Positions 1 through 8,416 of a stretch of DNA of 41,669 bases are shown one piece after another. Source of the stretch: Saccoglossus kowalevskii (taxonomy: Eukaryota; Hemichordata; Enteropneusta; Harrimaniidae). The notes under the pieces were generated by a model. It saw nothing but the letters and a program-made list of their open reading frames with translations, did not search any database and was not told the origin of the DNA. Both the position numbers and the translations under genes were made by a program. Numbering within the stretch: the stretch's first letter is position 1; each line of letters begins with the position of its first letter. The stretch spans positions 1 to 41,669 of the forward strand of contig NW_003131851.1 of assembly GCF_000003605.2 (NCBI RefSeq). Direction: 5' to 3'.

Positions 1-300
1 GCTCATTCAGCTCAGACCACTACTCTTAGCACGGTGACAGCTCATACCACTACTTCTAGCACAGTGACAGCTCATACCACTACTCCTAGCATGGTGACAG
101 CTCAGACCACTACTCCTAGCATAGTGACAGCTCATACCACTACTCCTAGCATAGTGACAGCTCAGACCACTACTCCTAGCATAGTGACAGCTCATACCAC
201 TACTCCTAGCATAGTGACAGCTCAGACCACTACTCCTAGCATAGTGACAGCTCATACCACTACTCCTAGCATAGGTTACAGCTCATACCACTACTCCTAG
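1..300 (+). CDS. candidate mucin-like repeat frame, segment 1 (open at the left edge)
   Basis: The frame is open from base 1 and begins with the odd reading AHSAQTTTLSTV. Seven more units follow, alternating His and Gln at codon 4. An extra G near 274 throws the frame into a stop at 298-300. A copy at 29096-29666 lacks this G and reads through, so the break is either very recent or an error. If coding, this is part of a Thr-rich, presumably O-glycosylated secreted domain. That is inferred from composition alone; there is no signal peptide, cysteine-knot or von Willebrand domain to anchor it. Confidence 0.3.
   Translation, partial: AHSAQTTTLSTVTAHTTTSSTVTAHTTTPSMVTAQTTTPSIVTAHTTTPSIVTAQTTTPSIVTAHTTTPSIVTAQTTTPSIVTAHTTTPSIGYSSYHYS
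271..276. other. frame break: extra G
   Basis: ATAGGTTACAG stands where ATAGTTACAG occurs in other copies. The otherwise identical segment at 29096-29666 lacks the extra G. It moves the open frame by +1. Confidence 0.9.
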
Positions 301-304
301 CATA

Positions 305-1036
305 GTGACAGCTCAGACCACTACTCCTAGCATAGTGACAGCTCATACCACTACTCCTAGCATAGTGACAGCTCATACCACTACTCCTAGCATAGTGACA
401 GCTCAGACCACTACTCCTAGCATAGTGACAGCTCATACCACTACTTCTAGCATAGTGACAGCTCATACCACTACTCCTAGAATAGTGACAGCTCAGACCA
501 CTACTCCTAGCATATTGACAGCTCATTCAGCTCAGACCACTACTTCTAGCATAGTGATAGCTCATACCACTACTTCTAGCATAGTGACAGCTCAGACCAC
601 TACTCCTAGCATAGTGACAGCTCATACCACTACTTCTTGCTTGGTGACAGCTCATATCACTACTTCTAGCATAGTGACAGCTCATACCACTAATCCTAGC
701 ATGGTGACAGGTCCTACTACTACTCTTAGCATGGTGACAGCTCATACCACTACTTCTAGCATAGTGACAGCTCATACCACTACTTCTTGCTTGGTGACAG
801 CTCATATCACTACTTCTAGCATAGTGACAGCTCATACCACTAATCCTAGCATGGTGACAGGTCCTACTACTACTCTTAGCATGGTGACAGCTCATACCAC
901 TACTTCTAGCATAGTGACAGCTCAGACCACAACTCCTAGCATAGTGACAGCTCATACCACTACTCCTAGCATGCTGACAGCTCAGACCACTACTCCTTGC
1001 ATAGTGACAGCTCATACCAGCTACTCCTTAGCATAG
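305..1036 (+). CDS. candidate mucin-like repeat frame, segment 2 (243 codons)
   Basis: It continues segment 1 after a +1 shift. It contains the LTAHSAQ three-residue insertion near 524. From 631 a five-unit module carries Cys-Leu (TTTSCL), Ile (AHITTSSI), Asn (TTNPSM) and Gly-Pro (VTGPTTTLSM), and it is repeated at once from 781. The GTG start is arbitrary because the frame is open on both sides of it apart from the indels. It ends when an inserted G at 1020 and an extra T at 1028-1029 disturb the frame. Coding status is uncertain, as for the other segments. Confidence 0.3.
   Translation: MTAQTTTPSIVTAHTTTPSIVTAHTTTPSIVTAQTTTPSIVTAHTTTSSIVTAHTTTPRIVTAQTTTPSILTAHSAQTTTSSIVIAHTTTSSIVTAQTTTPSIVTAHTTTSCLVTAHITTSSIVTAHTTNPSMVTGPTTTLSMVTAHTTTSSIVTAHTTTSCLVTAHITTSSIVTAHTTNPSMVTGPTTTLSMVTAHTTTSSIVTAQTTTPSIVTAHTTTPSMLTAQTTTPCIVTAHTSYSLA
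520..536 (+). repeat. 39-bp unit with a 9-base insertion (AHSAQTTT)
   Basis: CATTCAGCT is inserted before CAG, resembling an imperfect local copy of the flanking CAGCTCA. The same unit occurs at 4, 7763, 29099 and 29618. It keeps the + frame but introduces TGA on the - strand. Confidence 0.9.
631..930 (+). repeat. 150-bp five-unit module in tandem (TTTSCL, AHITTSSI, TTNPSM, VTGPTTTLSM, TTTSSI)
   Basis: Two head-to-tail copies start at 631 and 781. The same tandem pair recurs at 6721 and 6871, and single copies near 7871 and 13271. The five variants always travel together. Confidence 0.9.
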
Positions 1037-1135
1037 TGACAGCTCAGACCACTACTCCTAGCATAGTGACAGCTCATACCACTACTTCTAGCATAGTGAC
1101 AGCTCATACCACTACTCTAGCATGGTGACAGCTCT
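1019..1135. other. cluster of four single-base indels with zero net shift
   Basis: An inserted G at 1020 and an extra T at 1028-1029 are followed by a missing C near 1117 and another near 1134. The frame is therefore wrong for about 115 bases and then restored. The matching segment at 32270-32390 has none of these changes. Confidence 0.9.
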
Positions 1136-2040
1136 ACTACTACTCTTAGCATGGTGACTGCTCATACCACTACTTCTAGCATAGTGACAGCTCATACCAC
1201 TACTCTTAGCATGGAGACAGCTCCAACTACTACTCTTAGCATGGTGACAGCTCATACCACTACTTCTAGCATAGTGACAGCTCAGACCACCACTCCTAGC
1301 ATAGTGACAGCTCATACCACTACTCCTAGCATGGTGACAGCTCAGACCACTACTCCTAGCATAGTGCCAACTCATACCACTACTCCTAGCATGGTGACCG
1401 CTCATACCACTACTCCTTGCATAGTGACAGCTCAGACCACTCCTCCTAGCATAGTGACAGCTCATACCACTACTCCTAGCATGGTGACCACTCATACCAC
1501 TACTCCTTGCATAGTGACAGCTCATACCACTACTCCTAGCATGCTGACAGCTCAGACCACTACTCCTAGCATAGTGACAGTTCATACCACTACTCCTAGC
1601 ATGGTGACCGCTCATACCACTACTCCTTGCATAGTGACAGCTCATACCACTACTCCTAGAATAGTGACAGCTCATACCACTACTCCTAGAATGGTGACAG
1701 CTCAGACCACTACTCCTAGCATAGTGACAGCTCATACCACTACTCCTAGCATGGTGACCGCTCATACCACTACTCCTTGCATAGTGACAGCTCATACCAC
1801 TACTCCTAGCATAGTGACAGCTCATACCACTACTCCTAGCATGGTGACAGCTCATACCACTACTCCTAGCATAGTGACAGCTCATACCACTACTCCTAGC
1901 ATAGTGACAGCTCATACCACTACTCCTAGCATAGTGACAGCTCATACCACTACTCCTAGCATGGTGACAGCTCATACCACTACTTCTAGCATAGTGACAG
2001 CTCATACCACTACTCCTAGCATGGTGACAGCTCCTACTAC
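1045..2040 (+). repeat. block shared with 32296-33291 (offset 31,251)
   Basis: Shared rare variants include ATGGAGACAGCTCCAACT (METAP), GTGCCAACTCAT (VPTH), CAGACCACTCCTCCTAGC (QTTPPSI) and CCTAGAATGG. Differences seen are the deletions at 1117 and 1134, and ATGCTG near 1551. Confidence 0.85.
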
Positions 2041-5000
2041 TACTCTTAGCATGGTGACAGCTCATACCACTACTTCTAGCATGGTGACAGCTCATACCAC
2101 TACTCCTAGCATGGTGACCACTCATACCACTACTCCTTGCATAGTGACAGCTCATACCACTACTCCTAGCAGAGTGACAGCTCATACCACTACTCCTAGC
2201 ATGGTAACAGCTCATACCACTACTCCTAGCATAGTGACAGCTCATACCACTACTCTTAGCATAGTGACAGCTCATACCACTACTCCTAGCATAGTGACAG
2301 CTCATACCACTACTCCTAGCATGGTGACAGCTCATACCACTACTTCTAGCATAGTGACAGCTCATACCACTACTCCTAGCATGGTGACAGCTCCTACTAC
2401 TACTCTTAGCATGGTGACAGCTCATAACACTACTTCTAGCATAGTGACAGCTCATACCACTACTCCTAGGATGGTGACAGCTCCTACTACTACTCTTAGC
2501 ATGGTAACAGCTCATACCACTACTCCTAGCATGGTGACCGCTCATACCACAACTCCTTGCATAGTGACAGCTCATACCACTACTCCTTGCATGGTGACAG
2601 CTCAGACCACTACTCCTAGCATAGTGACAGCTCATACCACTACTCCTAGCATGGTGACCGCTCATACCACTACTCCTTGCATAGTGACAGCTCATACCAC
2701 TACTCCTAGCATAGTGACAGCTCATACCACTAATCCTAGCATAGTGACAGCTCATACCACTACTCCTTGCATAGTGACAGCTCATACCACTACTCCAAGC
2801 ATAGTGACAGCTCAGACCACTACTTCTAGCATAGTGACAGCTCATACCACTACCTCTAGCATAGTGACAGCTCAGACCACTACTCCTAGCATAGTGACAG
2901 CTCAGACCACTACTTCTAGCATAGTGACAGTTCATACCACTACTTCTAGCTTGGTGACAGCTCATACCACTACTTCTAGCATAGTGACAGCTCATACCAC
3001 TACTCCTAGGATGGTGACAGCTCCTACTACTACTCTTAGCATGGTGACAGCTCATACCACTACTTCTAGCATAGTGACAGCTCATACCACTACTCCTAGC
3101 ATGGTGACAGCTCCTACTACTACTCTTAGCATGGTGACAGCTCATACCACTACTTCTAGCATAGTGACAGCTCAGACCACTACTCCTAGCATAGTGACAG
3201 CTCATACCACTACTCTTAGCATGGTGACAGCTCCTACTACTACTCTTAGCATGGTGACAGCTCATACCACTACTTCTAGCACAGTGACAGCTCAGACCAC
3301 CACTCCTAGCACAGTGACAGCTCATACCACTACTCCTAGCATGGTGACAGCTCAGACCACTACTCCTAGCATAGTGACAGCTCATACCACTACTCCTAGC
3401 ATGGTGACCGCTCATACCACTTCTCCTTGCATAGTGACAGCTCAGACCACTACTCCTAGCATAGTGACAGCTCATACCACTACTTCTAGCATAGTAACAG
3501 CTCAGACCACTACTTCTAGCATAGTGACAGCTCATACCACTACTTCTAGCATGGTGACAGCTCATACCACTACTTCTAGCATAGTGACAGCTCATACCAC
3601 TACTCCTAGCATGGTGACAGCTCATACTACTACTCTTAGCATGGTGACAGCTCATACCACTACTTCTAGCATAGTGACAGCTCATACCACTACTCCTAGC
3701 ATGGTGACAGCTCCTACTACTACTCTTAGCATGGTGACAGCTCATACCACTACTTCTAGCATAGTGACAGCTCAGACCACTACTCCTAGCATAGTGACAG
3801 CTCATACCACTACTCCTAGCATGGTGACAGCTCAGACCACTACTCCTAGCATAGTGACAGCTCATACCACTACTTCTAGCATGGTGACAGCTCATACCAC
3901 TACTCCTAGCATAGTGACAGCTCAGACCACTACTTCTAGCATAGTGACAGCTCATACCACTACTCCTAGCATAGTGACAGCTCATACCACTACTCCTAGC
4001 ATGGTGACAGCTCCTACTACTACTCCTAGCATGGTGACAGCTCATACCACTACTTCTAGCATAGTGACAGCTCATACCACTAATCCTAGCATGGTGACAG
4101 GTCCTACTACTACTCTTAGCATAGTGACAGCTCATACCACTACTTCTAGCATAGTGACAGCTCAGACCACAACTCCTAGCATAGTGACAGCTCATACCAC
4201 TACTCCTAGCATGGTGACAGCTCAGACCACTACTCCTAGCATAGTGACAGCTCATACCACTACTCCTAGCATAGTGACAGCTCAGACCACTACTCCTAGC
4301 AAAGTGACAGCTCATACCACTACTCCTAGCATAGTGACAGCTCAGACCACAACTCCTAGCATAGCGACAGCTCATACCACTACTCCTAGCATAGTTACAG
4401 CTCATACCACTACTCCTAGCATAGTGACAGCTCAGACCACTACTCCTAGCATGGTGACCACTCATACCGCTACTCCTTGCATAGTGACAGCTCATACCAC
4501 TACTCCTAGCATGGTGACAGCTCAGACCACTACTCCTAGCAGAGTGACAGTTCATACCACTACTCCTAGCATGGTGACCGCTCCTACCACTACTCCTAGC
4601 ATGGTGACAGCTCATACCACTACTTCTAGCATGGTGACAGCTCATACCACTACTCCTAGCATGGTGACAGCTCATACCACTACTCCTAGCATGGTGACAG
4701 CTCATACCACTACTCCTAGCATGGTGACCGCTCATACCACTACTCCTAGCATGGTGACCGCTCATACCACTACTCCTTGCATAGTGACAGCTCATACCAC
4801 TACTCCTAGCATGGTGACAGCTCATACCACTACTCCTAGCATAGTGACAGCTCATACCACTACTCCTAGCATGGTGACAGCTCATACCACTACTCCTAGC
4901 ATAGTGACAGCTCATACCACTACTCCTAGCATAGTGACAGCTCATACCACTACTCCTAGCATAGTGACAGCTCATACCACTGCTCCTAGCATGGTGACAG

Positions 5001-6355
5001 GTCCTACTACTACTCTTAGCATGGTGACAGCTCATACCACTACTCCTTGCATGGTGACAGCTCAGACCACTCCTCCTAGCATAGTGACAGCTCATACCAC
5101 TACTCCTAGCATGGTGACCACTCATACCACTACTCCTTGCATAGTGACAGCTCATACCACTACTCCTAGCATGGTGACAGCTCAGACCACTACTCCTAGC
5201 ATAGTGACAGTTCATACCACTACTCCTAGCATGGTGACCGCTCATACCACTACTCCTTGCATAGTGACAGCTCATACCACTACTCCTAGAATAGTGACAG
5301 CTCATACCACTACTCCTAGAATGGTGACAGCTCATACCACTACTCCTAGCATAGTGACAGCTCATACCACTACTCCTAGCATAGTGACAGCTCATACCAC
5401 TACTCCTAGCATAGTGACAGCTCATACCACTACTCCTAGCATAGTGACAGCTCATACCACTACTCCTAGCATGGTGACAGCTCATACCACTACTCCTAGC
5501 ATAGTGACAGCTCATACCACTACTCCTAGCATAGTGACAGCTCATACCACTACTCCTAGCATGTTGACAGCTCATACCACTACTCCTAGCATGGTGACAG
5601 CTCATACCACTACTCCTAGCATGGTGACAGCTCATACCACTACTCCTAGCATAGTGACAGCTCATACCACTACTCCTAGCATGGTGACAGCTCATACCAC
5701 TACTCCTTGCATAGTGACAGCTCATACCACTACTCCTAGCATAGTGACAGCTCATACCACTACTCCTAGCATGGTGACAGCTCAGACCACTACTCCTAGC
5801 ATAGTGACAGCTCATACCACTACTCCTAGCATGGTGACCGCTCATACCACTACTCCTTGCATAGTGACAGCTCATACCACTACTCCTAGCATAGTGACAG
5901 CTCATACCACTACTCCTAGCATGGTGACAGCTCATACCACTACTCCTAGCATAGTGACAGCTCATACCACTACTCCTAGCATAGTGACAGCTCATACCAC
6001 TACTCCTTGCATGGTGACCGCTCATGCCCCTACTCCTTGCATAGTGACAGCTCATACCACTACTCCTAGCATAGTGACAGCTCATACCACTACTCCTAGC
6101 ATGGTGACAGCTCAGACCACTACTCCTAGCATAGTGACAGCTCATACCACTACTCCTAGCATGGTGACCGCTCATACCACTACTCCTTGCATAGTGACAC
6201 CTCATACCACTACTCCTAGCATAGTGACAGCTCATACCACTACTCCTAGCATGGTGACAGCTCATACCACTACTCCTAGCATAGTGACAGCTCATACCAC
6301 TACTCCTAGCATAGTGACAGCTCATACCACTACTCATAGCATGGTGACAGCTTAG
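1151..6355 (+). CDS. candidate mucin-like repeat frame, segment 3 (1,734 codons)
   Basis: This open stretch of about 173 units is in the same frame as segment 2 once the 1020-1135 indels cancel. Its left part (to about 2040) matches 32402-33291 closely and shares the rare readings METAP and VPTH. Gln units are common up to about 4540. From 5200 to 5780 the units are nearly all His-type, differing mainly by Ile or Met at the end. Cys-bearing TTTPCI units occur throughout, almost always after a Met-ending unit. It ends at a TAG (6353-6355) where a Gln CAG codon is expected; the frame resumes at once downstream. Confidence 0.35.
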   Translation: MVTAHTTTSSIVTAHTTTLSMETAPTTTLSMVTAHTTTSSIVTAQTTTPSIVTAHTTTPSMVTAQTTTPSIVPTHTTTPSMVTAHTTTPCIVTAQTTPPSIVTAHTTTPSMVTTHTTTPCIVTAHTTTPSMLTAQTTTPSIVTVHTTTPSMVTAHTTTPCIVTAHTTTPRIVTAHTTTPRMVTAQTTTPSIVTAHTTTPSMVTAHTTTPCIVTAHTTTPSIVTAHTTTPSMVTAHTTTPSIVTAHTTTPSIVTAHTTTPSIVTAHTTTPSMVTAHTTTSSIVTAHTTTPSMVTAPTTTLSMVTAHTTTSSMVTAHTTTPSMVTTHTTTPCIVTAHTTTPSRVTAHTTTPSMVTAHTTTPSIVTAHTTTLSIVTAHTTTPSIVTAHTTTPSMVTAHTTTSSIVTAHTTTPSMVTAPTTTLSMVTAHNTTSSIVTAHTTTPRMVTAPTTTLSMVTAHTTTPSMVTAHTTTPCIVTAHTTTPCMVTAQTTTPSIVTAHTTTPSMVTAHTTTPCIVTAHTTTPSIVTAHTTNPSIVTAHTTTPCIVTAHTTTPSIVTAQTTTSSIVTAHTTTSSIVTAQTTTPSIVTAQTTTSSIVTVHTTTSSLVTAHTTTSSIVTAHTTTPRMVTAPTTTLSMVTAHTTTSSIVTAHTTTPSMVTAPTTTLSMVTAHTTTSSIVTAQTTTPSIVTAHTTTLSMVTAPTTTLSMVTAHTTTSSTVTAQTTTPSTVTAHTTTPSMVTAQTTTPSIVTAHTTTPSMVTAHTTSPCIVTAQTTTPSIVTAHTTTSSIVTAQTTTSSIVTAHTTTSSMVTAHTTTSSIVTAHTTTPSMVTAHTTTLSMVTAHTTTSSIVTAHTTTPSMVTAPTTTLSMVTAHTTTSSIVTAQTTTPSIVTAHTTTPSMVTAQTTTPSIVTAHTTTSSMVTAHTTTPSIVTAQTTTSSIVTAHTTTPSIVTAHTTTPSMVTAPTTTPSMVTAHTTTSSIVTAHTTNPSMVTGPTTTLSIVTAHTTTSSIVTAQTTTPSIVTAHTTTPSMVTAQTTTPSIVTAHTTTPSIVTAQTTTPSKVTAHTTTPSIVTAQTTTPSIATAHTTTPSIVTAHTTTPSIVTAQTTTPSMVTTHTATPCIVTAHTTTPSMVTAQTTTPSRVTVHTTTPSMVTAPTTTPSMVTAHTTTSSMVTAHTTTPSMVTAHTTTPSMVTAHTTTPSMVTAHTTTPSMVTAHTTTPCIVTAHTTTPSMVTAHTTTPSIVTAHTTTPSMVTAHTTTPSIVTAHTTTPSIVTAHTTTPSIVTAHTTAPSMVTGPTTTLSMVTAHTTTPCMVTAQTTPPSIVTAHTTTPSMVTTHTTTPCIVTAHTTTPSMVTAQTTTPSIVTVHTTTPSMVTAHTTTPCIVTAHTTTPRIVTAHTTTPRMVTAHTTTPSIVTAHTTTPSIVTAHTTTPSIVTAHTTTPSIVTAHTTTPSMVTAHTTTPSIVTAHTTTPSIVTAHTTTPSMLTAHTTTPSMVTAHTTTPSMVTAHTTTPSIVTAHTTTPSMVTAHTTTPCIVTAHTTTPSIVTAHTTTPSMVTAQTTTPSIVTAHTTTPSMVTAHTTTPCIVTAHTTTPSIVTAHTTTPSMVTAHTTTPSIVTAHTTTPSIVTAHTTTPCMVTAHAPTPCIVTAHTTTPSIVTAHTTTPSMVTAQTTTPSIVTAHTTTPSMVTAHTTTPCIVTPHTTTPSIVTAHTTTPSMVTAHTTTPSIVTAHTTTPSIVTAHTTTHSMVTA
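6353..6355 (+). other. in-frame TAG in place of CAG (first of three)
   Basis: GCTTAGACC replaces GCTCAGACC in a Gln-type unit, a C-to-T change. The frame is open on both sides of it. The same change in a similar two-unit context occurs at 36134 and 37276. Confidence 0.95.
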
Positions 6356-6370
6356 ACCACTACTCCTAGC

Positions 6371-8416
6371 ATGGTGACAGCTCAGACCACTACTCCTAGC
6401 ATAGTGACAGCTCAGACCACTTCTCCTAGCATAGTGACAGCTCATACCACTACTCCTAGCATGGTGACAGTTCCTACTACTACTCTTAGCATGGTGACAG
6501 CTCATACCACTACTTCTAGCATAGTGACAGCTCAGACCACTACTCCCAGCATAGTGACAGCTCATACCACTACTCCTAGCATAGTGACAGCTCATACCAC
6601 TACTCCTAGCATAGTGACAGCTCAGACCACTACTCCTAGCATAGTGATAGCTCATACCACTACTCCTAGCATAGTGACAGCTCATACCACTACTCCTAGC
6701 ATAGTGACAGCTCATACCACTACTTCTTGCTTGGTGACAGCTCATATCACTACTTGTAGCATAGTGACAGCTCATACCACTAATCCTAGCATGGTGACAG
6801 GTCCTACTACTACTCTTAGCATGGTGACAGCTCATACCACTACTTCTAGCATAGTGACAGCTCATACCACTACTTCTTGCTTGGTGACAGCTCATATCAC
6901 TACTTCTAGCATAGTGACAGCTCATACCACTAATCCTAGCATGGTGACAGGTCCTACTACTACTCTTAGCATGGTGACAGCTCATACCACTACTTCTAGC
7001 ATAGTGACAGCTCAGACCACAACTCCTAGCATAGTGACAGCTCATACCACTACTCCTAGCATGGTGACAGCTCAGACCACTACTCCTTGCATAGTGACAG
7101 CTCATACCACTACTCCTAGCATAGTGACAGCTCAGACCACTACTCCTAGCATAGTGACAGCTCATACCACTACTCCTAGCATAGTGACAGCTCAGACCAC
7201 TACTCCTAGCATAGTGACAGCTCAGACCACTACTCCTAGCATAGTTACAGCTCATACCACTACTCCTAGCATAGTGACAGCTCAGACCACTACTCCTAGC
7301 ATAGTGACAGCTCATACCACTACTCCTAGCATAGTGACAGCTCATACCACTACTCCTAGCATAGTGACAGCTCAGACCACTACTCCTAGCATAGTGACAG
7401 CTCATACCACTACTTCTAGCATAGTGACAGCTCATACCACTACTCCTAGAATAGTGACAGCTCAGACCACTACTCCTAGCATAGTGACAGCTCATACCAC
7501 TACTCCTAGCATAGTGACAGCTCAGACCACTACTCCTAGCATAGTGACAGCTCATACCACTACTCCTAGCATATTGACAGCTCATACCACTACTCCTAGC
7601 ATAGTGACAGCTCAGACCACTACTTCTAGCATAGTGACAGCTCAGACCACTACTCCTCGCATAGTGACAGCTCATACCACTACTTCTAGCTTGGTGACAG
7701 CTCATACCACTACTTCTAGCATAGTGACAGCTCATACCACTACTCCTAGCATATTGACAGCTCATTCAGCTCAGACCACTACTTCTAGCATAGTGATAGC
7801 TCATACCACTACTTCTAGCATAGTGACAGCTCAGACCACTACTCCTAGCATAGTGACAGCTCATACCACTACTTCTTGCTTGGTGACAGCTCATATCACT
7901 ACTTCTAGCATAGTGACAGCTCATACCACTAATCCTAGCATGGTGACAGGTCCTACTACTACTCTTAGCATGGTGACAGCTCATACCACTACTTCTAGCA
8001 TAGTGACAGCTCAGACCACAACTCCTAGCATAGTGACAGCTCATACCACTACTCCTAGCATGGTGACAGCTCAGACCACTACTCCTAGCATAGTGACAGC
8101 TCATACCACTACTCCTAGCATAGTGACAGCTCAGACCACTATTCCTAGCATAGTGACAGCTCATACCACTACTCCTAGCATAGTGACAGCTCAGACCACT
8201 ACTCCTAGCATAGTGACAGCTCATACCACTACTCCTAGCATAGTTACAGCTCATACCACAACTCCTAGCATAGTGACAGCTCAGACCACTACTCCTAGCA
8301 TAGTGACAGCTCATACCACTACTCCTAGCATAGTGACAGCTCATACCACTACTCCTAGCATAGTGACAGCTCAGACCACTACTCCTAGCAGTGACAGCTC
8401 AGACCACTACTTCTAG
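6371..8416 (+). CDS. candidate mucin-like repeat frame, segment 4 (681 codons)
   Basis: Same frame as segment 3, separated from it only by the TAG at 6353. It repeats the TTTSCL/AHITT/TTNPSM/VTGP module twice (6721 and 6871), exactly 6,090 bp after the pair at 631 and 781, and once more near 7871. From about 7090 to 7560 it is mostly alternating His and Gln units, a 60-bp super-period. A third copy of the LTAHSAQ insertion lies at 7763. A 2-base deletion near 8390 (AGCAGTG in place of AGCATAGTG) ends the frame. Confidence 0.35.
   Translation: MVTAQTTTPSIVTAQTTSPSIVTAHTTTPSMVTVPTTTLSMVTAHTTTSSIVTAQTTTPSIVTAHTTTPSIVTAHTTTPSIVTAQTTTPSIVIAHTTTPSIVTAHTTTPSIVTAHTTTSCLVTAHITTCSIVTAHTTNPSMVTGPTTTLSMVTAHTTTSSIVTAHTTTSCLVTAHITTSSIVTAHTTNPSMVTGPTTTLSMVTAHTTTSSIVTAQTTTPSIVTAHTTTPSMVTAQTTTPCIVTAHTTTPSIVTAQTTTPSIVTAHTTTPSIVTAQTTTPSIVTAQTTTPSIVTAHTTTPSIVTAQTTTPSIVTAHTTTPSIVTAHTTTPSIVTAQTTTPSIVTAHTTTSSIVTAHTTTPRIVTAQTTTPSIVTAHTTTPSIVTAQTTTPSIVTAHTTTPSILTAHTTTPSIVTAQTTTSSIVTAQTTTPRIVTAHTTTSSLVTAHTTTSSIVTAHTTTPSILTAHSAQTTTSSIVIAHTTTSSIVTAQTTTPSIVTAHTTTSCLVTAHITTSSIVTAHTTNPSMVTGPTTTLSMVTAHTTTSSIVTAQTTTPSIVTAHTTTPSMVTAQTTTPSIVTAHTTTPSIVTAQTTIPSIVTAHTTTPSIVTAQTTTPSIVTAHTTTPSIVTAHTTTPSIVTAQTTTPSIVTAHTTTPSIVTAHTTTPSIVTAQTTTPSSDSSDHYF
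6721..7020 (+). repeat. second tandem pair of the 150-bp five-unit module
   Basis: Offset of 6,090 bp (203 units) from the pair at 631. One unit here reads AHITTCSI instead of AHITTSSI. Confidence 0.9.
8387..8393. other. frame break: 2-base deletion
   Basis: CCTAGCAGTGACAG replaces the usual form with TA between AGCA and GTG. The open frame shifts by two bases here. Confidence 0.9.

Larger units (their letters stand above)
1..572 (+). repeat. left copy of a 572-bp segment repeated at 29096-29666
   Basis: By eye the two segments are identical except for the extra G at 274. They share the CATTCAGCT insertions, the ACG and ACA unit endings, the AGTTACAG marker and the CCTAGAATA unit. Confidence 0.9.
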
